A stretch of 64,000 nt of DNA from Heterobilharzia americana (GCA_944470555.2 OX104134.1:108122701-108186700), one strand, 5' to 3'. Positions 10,001 to 23,609 are shown, numbered from the stretch's first letter. Translations and numbers: made by a program. Notes: generated by a model not told the origin, from the sequence alone.

Positions 10001-13000
10001 GTGTTTGTAGAATCCATGCTCACGGAATCCCACCTATTGAATTTTTATATACGATATCGGATCATATAGGTAGTAGTGTCTTCTTTGCAGGTAAGACAAT
10101 GAAGTCTTGTACTCACAAAGTGGGTCATAACTATTCAGTTAAGTTGTAAAAGGTGCAACTTAGGAACCTAATCACCTACTGAAGTAACAGGCTTGATTTG
10201 CAAAAGTAGCTGGAACGAATAACCATAATGAATAAATAAATGTGAGAAAACTGTGTATAAATAGAGGGAGTTTGGCCCCAGAGCCTCAGGCTTCACTGAA
10301 TCACAGAAATATCAGCAGATAAAGGTTAATCTATAACTGCGAAAACGATTAGTAGGACACAAAAATGAATCTTATATATGGAAACTATTTTAATGCTAAT
10401 AAAATATGCCAGGAAAATGACGAAATAGTTTCTTCTGATTGCTCCACTGAAACTCCAACCAATCCATTCAGGTCATCCTCATCACAAATTAGCACAGAGC
10501 AGAAGTTGATGACCGTAGACTTCTATCTTATTGGCCAATGACTAAAAATATTGATTTTCTTTTCAGCTACTTCCTATCAAGCAAAAGAAGAACATTTCAT
10601 GTTTTATTCCATTTACTTTAGTGTAAAATTATGAAATTTCATGAAATAGGAGTAGCTCTGCACAGTACACAAATACTTGGCTGTACATATAGTATAAGAT
10701 AACAAAAAGATACTAAAATTTACCTAGAGAAACGATCTAAGTGTGTTATCATTCCTCGTGGTTATTATTATTATTAACATTACCAATCAAAATTTCATTC
10801 TTCAACCTATGGTAATGGCAGAAATTGACAGCTGCACTGTTTGTAAGGCATAATAGCAGTAATATTAATGCAACTGTGCAATGGTATCCGGGTTTGTACA
10901 CATACAGTTGGTGTGTATGTTAGTCGAAAATGATGATACCTCCTAACTGTTTGTACCTCGATGTGTGAATTCAGGGTGAAGCAAGCGATCCACTGGTAGT
11001 GAGTAGTGTGCATTGCGAAAAAATATAACTGTGAAGAAGTGATATTTAAGGCTGAAAATAGATACCTAGATTACACAAGAATTCAAATCATTAGCCTCAG
11101 GAAACCAACTTGACTCTCTCCCGACAGAAATACGAGACTTCCGACTTACAAAGGAAGTAAAAAAACTATTTTTCAGAATAGTGGTTTCACACCTTCTTCA
11201 GAGGTAATAAACACCATTTATTAGTTGAAATATAATTTGATCAATGAATCAGGTGTGTGCAGGTTATAATGTTGCTTTAAGTGTGAAACTTTGCGTTCAG
11301 TGGCATGCTATATAATTGAAGAAATCAAGAAAATATCGGTGTTCAGTAACCAGTCAGTAACAATAGTCAAGATCAAATACACAATGCTGAGTAATTAAGT
11401 CAAACTGTTGGATGAATTGAATAACAGTCAAATAAAGAGATTCAGAATTCCTATTCTATGTCTATCTAGAAGTAAACTGCCCCAAGAAACACCAACAAAT
11501 TTGATGAAACGGACTGAAAATAACAAAGTCATCATATGCTAGCATTGGAAGTAGGTATATATTCGTTGCGTAACGGCTGATAGACTATAGGCACCTCACC
11601 CAACAAATGTCAAACTTCATTGCGGTTTAATTTGCTAGTCGCTGAATCAAGGACACACATTATATCTCACACTCATCAGCTAGGTATACATAAATGTCAG
11701 TGAGAGAGCAGTGGTGTTCCCATTGAAACTTAGACTTTCCACTTATGACTCCATAGCCTACTGGGAGATGCTCTGACTTTTTAAATATTGGGCTTTATGC
11801 CCAAGTGTCAGCGGAAATATCATCATTCACTGTGATTTAGGTACTTACAATTGACCAGTCAGCATGGATTTAATCGGTAGATATCATCATCCCAAATTAC
11901 TGATTATGAATCATTTCTATGGAATCACACTTCCTGTGTTTTTCAACGGGTTACATCATATTACTTCAGTTTTTTGTTTAGATTAGTTAAAGTGTAACAC
12001 CCCCAAATTGTTTCACGTGTTCTTGGTAGATTAAAAATGAATTCATTAAGGTGACGATGACATCGCACTCCTTTTGAAACTTTGCATATCTCATTGCCGC
12101 TACAAATAATACTTGTCATACTGAGCATGTATCTAATTGACCGATGTCTTTGAGTAAGACCAGGTGTCTAAGTGGCACGACACTATAAAGTAATGTATTT
12201 TGATCTTAAATGTTAGGAGTCAATCGGTGGGTAATCCTACTTAGCTTCGCGTTTATCAGCACTCATTTGCAAGGTGTATCCTAGACCTTGAGGGAACTTA
12301 TATCTCTTTTGATATATAAACCCATCTCAATCTGTGCTAGGCTATTCACACCAAAAAGAAAGGAAACACGTATCTACCTAAGGTTTCCTGTTGATTGTGT
12401 CGTAATACCTGAAACAAATATGCGATAATCTTTATCGGATCCGCACATAAAGTGAATTTGTTCAACTGGCAGGTTTATGAACAAATAATCAATCTGACGT
12501 CACTTCTTATCACAGATAGAGGTTGGCTAGCGAACTATTGAAAAAGAGTGATCATGAAATAGCTGTTTCGACCTAGTTTGTCAATTGTCAAAAGCATTCA
12601 CCTTCATAAAAACAAAAACCATAGCATTCAACTGGTGATGGAAAACCTGGTTGATACACATTTTACAGCTTTAGTTAGTTTTCGAGATAGCGTAATCAGC
12701 AGCAAATACCATCTATCGCCAATTCCATCGGTTATATAATATTACCATTGAAGCATCTAGAAATCCGTCTCAAAAATAGTGAGTATATCGAACTTTGATA
12801 GGAATGCGTGGATAAAATTCAGTTTTCTCCTAGAGGAATAAAGGAATACTAACACACCATAAAGACCATTCAGACGCTGGATCTCATATGGTAAACGATC
12901 AATTCCTTGAATAATAAACATATAACTTTTCCACAAACGTCAGCAAGAGTTTGGCTAAACTGTGTACAGAATCATGATAAGTAATTCTAGAATTCTGTCT

Positions 13001-15369
13001 CAAATGGCTTTCATTTTTTGCTTATAAGAATAGTATAGCTTCTCAAATTACATAAAGTTGAATTCTCTGACAGTTTAGACATTCAACTAGTTTTTATTCC
13101 GTCTGACAGGAAACATAACTTAAGCAGGACATGGCGGCCCTCAAATGTCACAGCAAAAACACATTTAAGGCAATGTGACACACCGCTATTCACTTTCTAT
13201 GTTGTTTTTAATCGAAAAATGGATATTTCCGTAGAAGTAATTATACATTTCACTTTATTCTGAAGTATGATGGAAACTAATCTCTTTGAAGCAGAAATAA
13301 AAGTATGTGAAACAAGATTTAATGGGTTTCATAAAAAAATTTCAGCCGAACACTCTGAACACTTGATTACTTAGGCTGTGATGTAATTAATTCAAAAAGC
13401 ACATAGATTTTAAGATGACGAAAAAGTGTGGCAACATAAAGGTGAAGAAATTTTCCGTGAACAGAATAAAGTAGATGTATGAAAAGGTTGACAGAAATAT
13501 GAAAGTTGACACTGAAAAGTTGTATCGAATTAGGCATAGTTACGTTATCTTACAAATGGAACTCGTGATAACCAAACAAGAAGCGATCAACTGTAATAAA
13601 TCTGTTTATTAAATGGAATAAGCTGCTAAAACGCATAGGGATAAAACTAGAGCAAAAATAACTAACTACTTATTGTAGTAGCTGATTAAACATTTTGTGA
13701 GACTATCTAAGGTAACTCTGATTTGACGGACTGGTATTATTGTTACTTGGTGGTGATCAAACATAAAACGAATTCCTTGGTTGTAGTAGAACTCAGACCA
13801 TCAGTCTCTGGTTCGCTAACACAGCTTACAAGAAAATGAGGTCAAATACATAGCTACTGTCAAGGTTTTAACTCCAACTCGATAATCAAGGGTTTTGACC
13901 GGCAGTCATGTGAATGCATGATAATGTAAGCATCTGGTTGATGTACAAATCCTACGGTCACCTAAGTTTTCATTCCATCTTCTACCATTACTCTTTGTTG
14001 TTTTAGAAAGCCAAAGTACACTGAATTTCCCAACATAACACATTTAGAGAAACCAATAATTATTTTCTTCGAAAATGGTTTGTTTGTAAACCTGAGCTAC
14101 AAGATCTTTTCTGACTACAAACATTTACTTATTCGCTTGTTTTCTGACCATTTAAAGGGATTGGAAATGCCCAAAGTCAGCAAGATGTTCAGCTATGAAA
14201 TTTCTTCAAATCACTTTAAGAGTATTTATTTATTCTTCTTGGGGCTCAACCATATAGGTAGAGGTCTCGGTAACAGCTGAAAATGCTACTAAGGCTGATT
14301 CAGAACAACTACAACTTTCTGCAGCTCACAGAGTATTGGTATATAGACTCGAATCAAGAAGGATTCTGTAATTACAAGCATTTTCTCATCCTATCGCCTA
14401 CTGGTTACCGTATACTAGTTAGGCATAATACCGATCAATTTTATAGCCCCGTCAAATCTTTCCACCGATCTGATTGATATTGTTAAGAAAATCTACTTTT
14501 GTTTGTTCGCTTTGTTCATCGTCTTTGTTGCAAATATGCAAATATCTCTTTCTTTATTACTTCATGATAATCAAGTACGCAGAGTATTCACCTATTCTAT
14601 GAATTTATTAAATCCTAATTTCTTTGACTTGTTTGCATGCGTGAAAACGGAGCCGTCTACTTAAAAAGTATATTGCTTATTCCCTGAGGGTTTTTTCAGG
14701 CTGCCATTTAAGTGAGTTACACTTAAAAGTCTGTTCGTCGTAATCATATCCATTTCTCAGCCAGGTATTCTCATTCTAATCCAGGCCAAGGTGAATTAGA
14801 GAGGAGAGAGGGTATTAGAGTGACCTGAATTTCTACAAGGGCCTCCAAGTTGATAATAAGCGTAAATGTGTGCGCAAGTGCTCTGCAGTAAACTATCTAC
14901 AGTGGAAATGTATTATTTGACTTTTTGAAGAGTTCGATGTTAGCAACCTCTGTGATACTATAAAGAGATCCAACAAAGACTGCTTATTGGAAAATTACAA
15001 TCTGTGTGGATGGAAATACTAAACTTCACAGTAAGGTCACATAAGCAAATATTTTCTTTTTCGATATCCTAGTGCGAAATGTCCCAGCTCTCTACATTTT
15101 TGTACTCGATATTCTGTCTGTCCACAATATTCACTAGTAGACAGCCATTCCCTCTTGTGTTTTTCGGTGTTAAGCAATGTACCACTGATATGCATTCTTG
15201 TAAGTGAGGCTCACTACAATACCATTACATTATAACAAACGCATGCCTAGTTTTTGATGAAGTCCTTCTACACATATTATAATAATTTTTTCAAAGTCTT
15301 GGGAGAAACGCTACTGAAGACCAAGACATTGATTATCTCTTTTTTGTGACTGGTCTGAAAATTCTGCCC

Positions 15370-15370
<1 letters not shown>
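7081..15370. other. long stretch without identifiable genes
   Basis: Only short, motif-free open frames occur, the longest being 104 codons at 8263-8577. The last TAF6 exons and the first exons of the agrin-like gene (signal peptide, N-terminal modules) should lie in or near this interval. I could not recognise them by eye, and no Kazal-type CGTDG motif was found. 12120-12310 has a weak tRNA-like look. Otherwise I see nothing definable. Confidence 0.4.

Positions 15371-15427
<57 letters not shown>
15371..15427. repeat. (TA)n microsatellite
   Basis: An almost pure run of alternating T and A of about 55 bases. It creates a Tyr-Ile repeat in one reverse-strand frame, which is not a real protein. 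Confidence 0.97.
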
Positions 15428-15430
<3 letters not shown>

Positions 15431-16979
15431 TGCCCACTGACTGAACTAAATGGCAGGCTTCTGGAAATCTCCTGATATTCTTTGTATTTTTTCCACATAC
15501 TTTATTCACATTCCCACAGTTGAATCCATGATTGAAGTTGTTTGCACACACTGCCACGAATGAAGGTTATTTTGTTTTCGACAGAAAGTGATTCAGAAAT
15601 GATGGGAACGATTTATAGCTCATGAATTCACAAAGTTAGTACTGAGGATGCCACAAAGTGTCGTGATGATACGTCCACGACAATATGTAAAGATCCTTGA
15701 GAATGTCAAACTATCATGAAGCTAATTCAATGTGCCAAGTAGAAGTATTTTAACAACGAAAAGGTCACACAAAAACATTCCAAGAAAGTCAAAGTAAATT
15801 TCAATGGAGGTAGTAGTGACGTAACTAACGAAATATTTAAACACAACTCAGACCATTGGAGTAAGCTAATGTGGTACTTGAAGAGAAATTCCTATCACCA
15901 ATCTACTTTTGAAAGCTTTTGTTGTTGATGACGAAGTCTAGAATAAGTTTAACCTTTACCGATCATTCGAATTAGGATAGCTCCAACTGGTGAGCCTCAA
16001 ATAAGCCGAAGTGCACCATCTGGATCTCGCTCCTAGTCACCAGCAAGAAAATGGCATTGAAGGCAAACTCAGATTAACACCAAGGTGCCCGTTCAAATGG
16101 ATCACTTCGGTTCAGTTAGTTGAATAAAGGAGAAATTACAAGTCCACTTAAGTAGCATTCGGAAACACCTCACTTCATTTAAGTGCTATGCTGTTTATTC
16201 GCTTGAAATTTAGAATGAGACTGAATATAATTTATTCGATATTTTAATCACAATCACCAATTATTGATTAATTGAATACCGTTTGTAATCTGACTGCAAC
16301 GATCTACAGTTGCAGAATGTCACATAATCTAGGTGCTTATTTGCGACTGAGTTTCGACAAACAACTGATTTATGTGACATTGTTATTCACAGACGCTTAT
16401 CCTGAAGAAAATTCAATTCAGTCGAACTATGGACTGTTAATTAATACATACCTGATTTTGACTAGTTGAAAATATGTGATTGAAGAGCCTAAGAAGGATA
16501 TCGCCTAAAGTAACTTTGAAGGGGAATTCAATGCTTTTGTGAAAGATTATAAAAAATAATTCATTGTTGTTCATGATGTGGATATCAAGGAAGATCTGAA
16601 ATTTTCCCAATATACACCACTAACCGAAGTGATTAGTTTTAAACCACTCACACTAAAATGTATTACGAGATGATGTTGGTCTGAATCACGAACAACTGTT
16701 TTATTTACTTGGTAATAAGCTCATCAGCCGTGTATCAGGACTGGTTCGGTGGAGACAACTGAGTTGATCAAACCATACCAATCTCAGGCTGATTTAACTC
16801 CATCAGAGAATCTGAAATTGAGATGATGCTATCATACAGTGCTGATTTTTTGTTTGTCTCTTTAGTATTTTCACAAAACTATGTGTACTTCTAACTGTTA
16901 AGTTTTATCTATTTACCGTCTACTTTCTTTCATTGTTTTCAACTATACTACTAAATTCATTTTGCTTTTTACCATATAG
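15428..16979. other. probable intron, nothing identified
   Basis: There are no motif-bearing frames. The stretch leads into the acceptor at 16978-16979 of the first recognised agrin-like exon. Confidence 0.4.
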
Positions 16980-17074
16980 ATGCATGTCAAACAAAACAAT
17001 GTAAATATTATGCTATATGTCAGTTAAGTGCATTTGGTGAACCACAATGTATTTGTCCAACGGACTGTCTTTAT
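16980..17074 (+). CDS. agrin-like exon: follistatin N-terminal (FOLN) half
   Basis: The acceptor is ACCATATAG and the donor TTTAT|GTAAGT. The exon opens with two bases completing a codon, then reads ACQTKQCKYYAICQL and FGEPQCICPTDCLY, giving 31 full codons and phase 0 at the end. The cysteine spacing (C-x4-C-x5-C-x9-C-x-C-x3-C) is that of the EGF-like first half of a follistatin module, and the Kazal half is on the next exon. In agrin such modules are extracellular and bind matrix or growth-factor partners. The leading two bases need one base from an upstream exon that I did not find. Confidence 0.78.
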
Positions 17075-17244
17075 GTAAGTTTCATTCTTGATACTCTTGA
17101 TAAGCTTTATTGCAGTTATTTATCAATGATGCTTTTTATGGGGAAATTAGGTGTGTACGTGAAGCTTGATACTATTGACATGTGACAATATTTGAACCAA
17201 TTGAAAGATCATTGTTAATGACTGAAACAAGTGTTCTCCGTGTT

Positions 17245-17335
17245 AGTCACCAACGCTGGCCTTTATTAAATGCTGGTGCAGTTGCGGAGAGACTTTAAAG
17301 ACCATCCTAGCAACTGCTGAAATGACCAATCAGGG
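17245..17335 (-). repeat. dispersed repeat motif, copy 1
   Basis: On the reverse strand it reads GCAGTTGCTAGGATGGTC followed by TTTAAAGTC. The same motif recurs at 18985-19050 (+), 19620-19655 (-), 19690-19735 (+) and, shortened, near 61070. Copies 1 and 2 bracket the PLE remnant at 17440-18990 in inverted orientation. The family is unidentified. Confidence 0.5.
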
Positions 17336-17439
17336 TTCTGCATTTCCATATTAGATTTGTTTGTTTGATTTATCTTACGAAATATACTCATTTATTCATT
17401 AACAAGAACAAGGCATGTATTTGATTTATAATACACAGT

Positions 17440-18990
17440 GATCTAGTATTTTTTACTTGGTGACATTTCGAGCATAAATTACCATTCCTCATAATCATAT
17501 CAATGTAATCACACTACTTTCTATATCTGATTTTAATAGTTATATCACCTTATATTCTTTACTTTTATTGGTAACAAAATTTTCCATATCTCTGGTATAG
17601 GTGTTGCGTCGTTTCTATTGCATGTGTTGGGTGTTGATTCGATGAACAAAGATTCAGTAATCAATCTCTCTCTCTAACTAATTCTATTGGACTTAAGTAC
17701 ATTGGCTTTATCCCACCCTATTGTGTGGTTGTGTGCTAATGCATACGTAGCAATAGCCGAGATTTTTCTAGATTATTAATCTTATTTAGGTCTGTTATTC
17801 TATATTTAGCTAAATTCCTATGTTCCGCCGACCGACTAGTTTGACCTATATACTTGACCTCACAGTCATTACATGGAATTTGATTGCCTATATTATTTTG
17901 CTTACTTGGTTCCATCTGATCCTTAAGCCAGCCGACAAAGTTTATCTCTGAGTGAGTTTGTGGGTTTAAGTGCCACCCTAATTCCAGCTCTGTTGAGGAT
18001 TCTACGTAAAGTTTTTGAGGTACCCTCCTTATAGGGTAACACAATGGAGGCTGTAAAATCCTTTTTACTCGTGTTGTCGTTATTAGTCGCACTCGTGTGA
18101 CTGTTATTTTTCCTTTTTTTGTGTGTCCGTAAGAATTTCCTAATAAACTGTAGAGGATAATTACTAACTATTAGTGCTTCTTTTGCGCGTTTCAATTCCT
18201 TGTTTAGGTTCTTGCTCTGACTAGTCAGTTTTCTAGCTCTATCACTTAGACATTTGACTAAGTCTGCCTTAGGTGACATTGGATGGGATGATTTGAAGTC
18301 TAGATATCTGTTGAAATGTGTTGGTTTTCTGTAGACAGTAGTATCCAAGCCACCGTCTGTTCTTCATTTTATTCTGCAATCCAACATAGATAATTCTCCT
18401 TGTTCTCCTTGAATTGGATTGCGTTTACTATTGAGTTTATATGCATGAGGAAATTGTGGATATTTTCCGATTTCAACGCAGCAAATGTGTCATCCACGTA
18501 TCGCCATCATATTTTTGGTGCAAGACTAAACGTTTGTAAAGCCATGTTTTCTCAACTATCCATAAACATACCTGCTACGATTGGGGATATTGGCGATCCT
18601 ACTGCTACTCCTTCTGTCTGTCTGTATATTTTGTCCTGAAACTTGAAGACTGTACAGGTCAGGCATAACTGTATGCCTCATATGATCTCATCAACCGATA
18701 TCTTAGTTGTATGAGCAAGTTCTGAGTCAATATTTAGTTGACTTCTGGCTGCCTCCAGTGCCATATTGATTGGTATTTTAGTATACAGACTAGTTACATC
18801 GAAGCTAACCATTTTTTCATTCTCTTCGATGTGTAGGTCATTAAGCTTAATTTTTAACTCGCAAGAGTTTACTAGTCTGGAATTTGAACGGTTCCTAATA
18901 GGGTATAATACCGAAGCTAAATACTTTGCTAGTTCAAATGTTGGGGTATTTCTGAAGTATTTCGCCTAGGAAAGTACTTTTCCATAAAAT
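17440..18990 (-). mobile_element. decayed Penelope-like element, RT and GIY-YIG parts
   Basis: On the reverse strand the order is LAKYLASVLYPIRNRSNS-like sequence, EGVAVGSPISPIVAG (RT motif B), RYVDDTFAALKS (motif C, YVDD), then VYRKPTHFNRYLDF, SNYPLQFIRKF and NRAGIRVALKPTNS. It ends in the GIY-YIG segment CNDCEVKYIGQTSRSAEH. Frames shift at least once (17736-18092 and 17923-18348 are in different frames), and stops occur in the RT part, so it cannot work. The 5' half is missing. A 3' stretch resembling the other PLE ends follows down to about 17440. It lies in the intron between the first two agrin-like exons. Confidence 0.82.
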
Positions 18991-19050
18991 AAAAGAAGGT
19001 AATTGGCTACTTCATCAGTTACTAGGGTGGCCTTTAAAGTCACCCCAGTT
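18985..19050 (+). repeat. dispersed repeat motif, copy 2
   Basis: CAGTTACTAGGGTGGCC followed by TTTAAAGTCACC and CAGTTGCGGCATTTA. It aligns with the reverse complement of copy 1 (17245-17335) for about 70 bases. Confidence 0.5.
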
Positions 19051-19614
19051 GCGGCATTTAGCTTTCAAATACGCGGTCATGGATTCAAGCCAAATCAATT
19101 CAGTATCTAAATCTCAGCCAATTTTTATGCTCTCTTACCGAAAAGCTTGACACTAGCATACAACAAAGACTTATCAGTTAAGTTCAGTAGAATCTGAATT
19201 AGTAGAGTATTAAAATGATTGCTGGTGAGTTCATGCCTGAAGGGGAACACTGCCATCTACTTCCATCCACGTATATTCATTTGAACTAGCTAAAAACGAT
19301 CGTCTTGAATTTCGCTACTTGGAAATGTAGTTATCTTTACTAACTATTCAGTTGATATTCTATTCATCTCCCAGTTACATGTAAGACTTCTTCAAAGCAT
19401 ACATCCTCAAACATCCTATAGAAAAAAATCAGTATCTAAAGTTGTCCAAGGCATTTTGACAAAATGTCACTTCAAAGTAAACTGAAGATGAAAATTACCA
19501 CCCTGACTGTAAGTCATACTTTCGAAATTGAAGCAAAAGAACTGAGTTTTGCAACCAGTTAACAGTCTCCAATCTTACTTCAAGATAAATCAGTTTTCCC
19601 AGCTTAAATATTGA

Positions 19615-19740
19615 AAAGGGACGACTTCAAAGACCACCATAGCAACGATCAAATATCCACTTAAGTTAAGTCATAAAACAAAGAAGTGTAAATGGTTATT
19701 TCAGTTGTTGCTAGGGTGGTCTTCAGAGTCACTTGTGAAA
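19615..19740. repeat. small palindrome of the same dispersed motif
   Basis: ACTTCAAAGACCACCATAGC at about 19624-19643 is repeated in inverted form at about 19708-19731 (TTGCTAGGGTGGTC, then TTCAGAGTC), separated by about 60 bases. It is probably a small foldback element or two facing copies. Confidence 0.5.
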
Positions 19741-20676
19741 ATCAGATCAAGAACTGGTCACAAAAGAAGGATTTATCATCGCGAATGAATGATTACTATT
19801 CCTTTCTTCTTAGCATACACATCCGTCTCTCACGCTCAATATGATTTTTATTTACATCTGCCCTGAACAACTCTTAGAGAATAGTATTTTGTCGTGAGAA
19901 CCAGATTTCGATTTAAAGTATGAAAACTGATTTCTCCTATGAGACAAAAATACACCTTGAAAATATTAAGTCACGTAATCATAGAACAGCGTTTTCAAAG
20001 CATACTAACCTGATCAAAACGCAACAGATGGATTACTTATTTCCCCACAATATAACGATTACTTGTGGTTACATTCTGGTGTTAGCAGTTGCTCCACTCT
20101 TCATGAGATACATACTGTTTATTTGTTTGTTGGATGTGACCAGAGGATTATACTACTAGACCTCTTGGTTTCCTGTTTGTTGACACTGGTCAGTATGGTG
20201 GGTACACAACCTCAGGAAGACTGATTTCCTCTTTGGGGTTCGACTCTGTGTCACACAAGGCTGCAGTCACCAACGTTACCAAAGAGGTAATCAGGCCATT
20301 TACGGATAAACCCTAAGTTTGGTTCACTGTCAACCCCTTTCTACCATGAAAGATGGCTTTCGAACGGAACAATATTCCTAGACGCAGAAGTACAATTTAT
20401 GATCAGAAAAAAATAGAATTTAAAATAAAATCACTATATAAAAACAACACCCTTATTCTGCATGTTTTGGTGCGTTTTGCTGGGTATACTGTAAATTGAT
20501 TTCCCTGTACTTTATACTTTTTCCTTTTGTTTTGCATTCTTTTCTCCAAGACATTCACCAATCTATTGTGATCATTCCTTGCCTTTTTCTCTATCTCAGT
20601 GCATACTACTTACATGCATCCTAACAAGTAGCCTTCATTGTAACATCCACTTTTCTTATTATTTTCTCTTTCTTAG
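19741..20676. other. intron, nothing definite
   Basis: No gene was recognised. Around 20160-20300 there is a B-box-like GGGTTCGACTC, which could belong to an old tRNA-derived SINE. The rest shows nothing. Confidence 0.35.
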
Positions 20677-20791
20677 GTCAGAAAGCCTGTTTGTGGAACT
20701 GATGGTAAAACTTATGAAAATGAATGCTTTTTGAAAGTTAAATCGTGCGCTGATCAACGTGAAGTGCATGTAGCGCAAGAAGGATACTGTC
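20677..20791 (+). CDS. agrin-like exon: Kazal half of the first follistatin module
   Basis: The acceptor is TTCTCTTTCTTAG and the donor TGTC|GTAAGT. The exon starts in phase 0, directly in frame with 17074, and has 38 codons plus one base. It reads VRKPVCGTDGKTYENECFLK, then SCADQREVHVAQEGYC. VCGTDGKTYENEC is the Kazal signature. With the FOLN half it completes a ten-cysteine follistatin/Kazal module. Such modules resemble serine-protease inhibitors, but in agrin they are mostly structural. The left-over base C joins GT of the exon at 34273 to give Arg, so the 13.5-kb intron between them is phase-consistent. Confidence 0.85.
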
Positions 20792-22029
20792 GTAAGTGAT
20801 TGTACCGGTTACATATTTTCGAAATACCTCACATTAGATGCTAACCTCATCATTAGTGTGTAATGTTTGGAGACCTAAGAGAAACTGACAGCTGTTAAAC
20901 CCAGCCTGGGACTGGTCAGTAATGAGTATACGTTCACCAACATGTGTTCACGCCTACAACCTTAAGGTTTTACTATGAGCACATTACCGTTTAGTTGTTG
21001 GGTTGCAGGCAAATGGTCCACGGACAATAACTTCATTTATTACTCCCTGCGACTTTGTCTGTTCACCAAATTAGAAGTTATAACAAACACTGATGGATAG
21101 ATGGATGATGATCACTTCGTTTTACTAAAGAATCATTGTGAGACCCTAAAATTCCGAGTCCAATTTCAAATGAGTTGTTGTGCACATACTACTTAGGATT
21201 CGAAAAAAACAATACACAGCACTGTTTTTGAGCGCTTCTCTACCCGACATTATTTTGTTACAATAGACAAGATAAAATCCAACCAACCTAACATTTTATT
21301 TGCCTAACTTCTCTGTTTAACAATAAGTTACGTCTCTATTTCTATCAAGTCACCTCCCATTATTTGAGTATGAACTTTTTGTAGTACTTAGAATGTTACC
21401 CACAATCGCTGTAAAAAAAGAGATAAGATTATCAGTTTCCATTTTAGTTTAATCCAGCTGACACTAGCTGTTTAGACAGTTGGATTAAGAGGAACAAAAC
21501 GCTCTTGAACTTGACAAATATAGGTTATAAACACGGTACGTTTATTTGTACACAGTTTTGATACTTTTTTAAGTAGACAAGATAGGTAAACTCTGAGAAG
21601 CCTGCTCATTGTCAACAAGAAACCAGCGTCTAAAATGGATTGGAATAATTGGTGAATTTACAACAAGTGCAAAAGGACCAGGAAGAAAAATTGAAGTTCA
21701 TAATTTATAAACCTATCAACCACCGAATGGTGACTTATGTCACTGTCAAGTTCCGTCGTTTGACTCTTAACGTTAAACAGCAGAGTAATTTATGAATCTA
21801 TGAAACAAACACATGAGATAGATGGAATCTCACTTTATATGTCTTAAAATATGTATCTTAATATATGTTGCAGTGGTGTGGGCTTGTTTGTACATAGTTA
21901 CCTTCAAACTTCAAAATACCTCCCTGATTTTTTGTTATATTATCCGGGCTCTCATATCCCTATTTATTTTCTTTCATTTCCATTTTATTGCTGTTGAAAA
22001 AAGTGTCAAAAGATGAATCTGAAGATTAT
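20792..22029. other. intron, nothing definite
   Basis: Short frames without motifs. A Trp/Phe-rich 64-codon frame at 21822-22016 shows no domain and is not called. Confidence 0.35.
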
Positions 22030-23485
22030 GTATTACCGTAGGTGAGTTTTATATGTCAGCTGGTATCAGTCAAGGATGACCACTCTCTTCATCTTCACTT
22101 GACCTGTCACAGAGAAGATTATGGAAGTCTTCCTATCCTTGTCCTATCTAACAAGGAATCCCCTTTTAAATATTTGGGGGAAATGGCTGATTTCAAAGTA
22201 GCAGTCATCACTGACTGACGTCAGTCGAAGAATCATTGAAGGCGTGAAAATTCATAACTTATAGGGTTAACAAAGTTGGGTATGAGGACAAATACTCGTC
22301 GATCGTATCGCATGATGGTCTTGGTATACCGTGAATTGATAGAAGTAGGAAATGTGTACAACTAAATTCTGATCCAGTGGCGGAATGGTAATGTGATCAT
22401 CGCGGACCTAGTAGCCCTGAGTGTGTAGTCCTCAGAAGTCCCATACTACAATAACAACTGTCTATTGATCCCGTGATTTCAATGAAATTATAACTGGTTT
22501 CATTTCAAGATGAATACTATCTTGACCTAGCACGGACTGACCTCATAACGAAAAAACTCCTTCAAAGACCTAGGATATCAAGACGATATAGCTGCTAGAG
22601 AAAATACTGGCAAGATTTAGAGTGCTTTGGACAGAGTAACTAACAAACGAGAATATTTGGTATGTGTTTCTTACCACTCAGATGAAAAGTATAGCTTCAG
22701 GACCAGTCTGTGTTGACATGGCTTTTGATAAAAGGGAATGGAGTCACTGAGTGCGCTAATCATTTCACTTGCTTAGGAAGTGGGATCAGCCCTGAAGAGT
22801 CAGTGACCAACGAAATCTCTGTACGGAGGTCAAGAGCTGCCTTGTCCTCAGTCAACTAACCCCACTTAGACATTCATTTCCGTGTTAAGGATCAAACGTA
22901 CTGCACAGCAGTTCGTTATGTTCTATCATATGACTACAAAAGATGGTCGCTGCAGGTAGAAGACATAATAGGACTTCAAATATCCGAGGTTGTGAGCCTT
23001 CACCAACTTGAGTGGTTGGGATATGTATTCAAAATGGCTAGTTACCTTCTACCAAAATGCGCGATTGAACTGAAATATGTTTATGCTGGGAAAAGACTCA
23101 AGCTGACTACAGTACACCGTGGCATTAGTTCATGAAGTCGCTGATTTTGATTTTAGCCATATAAGCAAACTTTGACTTCTCGACTGCAGTCCACGTGACA
23201 ACTGAAGTCGGAGGTTATAGTATATACGCGACGTGGCTCAAAATCGATCTCAACGGTTCAGATGTGTGGTCTTCACATTATCTTCACCTAAATAGTCAAA
23301 TCATATCTTTCACATTCCTCCCCGTGACCTACCACTACTGTGACTGCATTCTCTTTCTCTTATGCTCTAATTTTCATGATGCTGCCTTATATTTATTGTG
23401 GGCTGATATGCGATGTGGCAACTTGTATCACCATGTGCTAATGCCAGGTCCCATGTTGGTATTGGATAACTGATTGACTAACTGC
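22030..23485 (+). mobile_element. RTE/SR2-like LINE remnant, 3' half with 3' UTR
   Basis: Broken frames give LGSGISPEESVTNEIS, VYCTAVRYVL-like sequence (22890-22930), SLQVEDIIGLQ and VVSLHQLEWLGYVFKMASYL. This is the order found C-terminal to the RT of schistosome RTE-like LINEs (LGS-I-S-P-G, the RVYC-A-VRSVLLYG block, RLRWLGHVLRM). An RT motif remnant near 22040-22110 (AGISQG, PLSSSS) precedes it. A 3' UTR follows with ATTGTGGGCTGATATGCGAT and CATGTGCTAATGCCAGGTCC, ending in TGATTGACTAACTG-like repeats near 23485. Many stops are present. The middle (22255-22535) is occupied by another repeat. Confidence 0.7.
22255..22535 (+). mobile_element. composite tRNA-derived retroposon nested in a LINE
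   Basis: It shares GTGAATTGATAGAAGTAGG, CAGTGGCGGAATGGTAATG and the tail TGAATACTATCTTGA with the copies at 57425-57790 and 44245-44540. The A-box region is recognisable (compare TGGCTCAATGGTAACG at 57624). It contains CCCATACTACAATAACA where other copies have a hammerhead-like TACTAGGACGAAAC. It interrupts the LINE at 22030-23485. Confidence 0.5.
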
Positions 23486-23609
23486 CATGTATCATTTGAT
23501 TATCCTTTATTCAGACAGTATGGTTATCACAAGTCTGAAAAGCTGTAATATCTGTTATACTTTAGGGATGTTCGAAACAGTTAGTGGCTTTTATGAATTT
23601 ATATAGTCT

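Noticed and set aside
9892..10149. Open frame with a hydrophobic stretch resembling a signal peptide (possible first agrin exon)
   Set aside because: No ATG in the right place and no supported splice phase to the exon at 16980.
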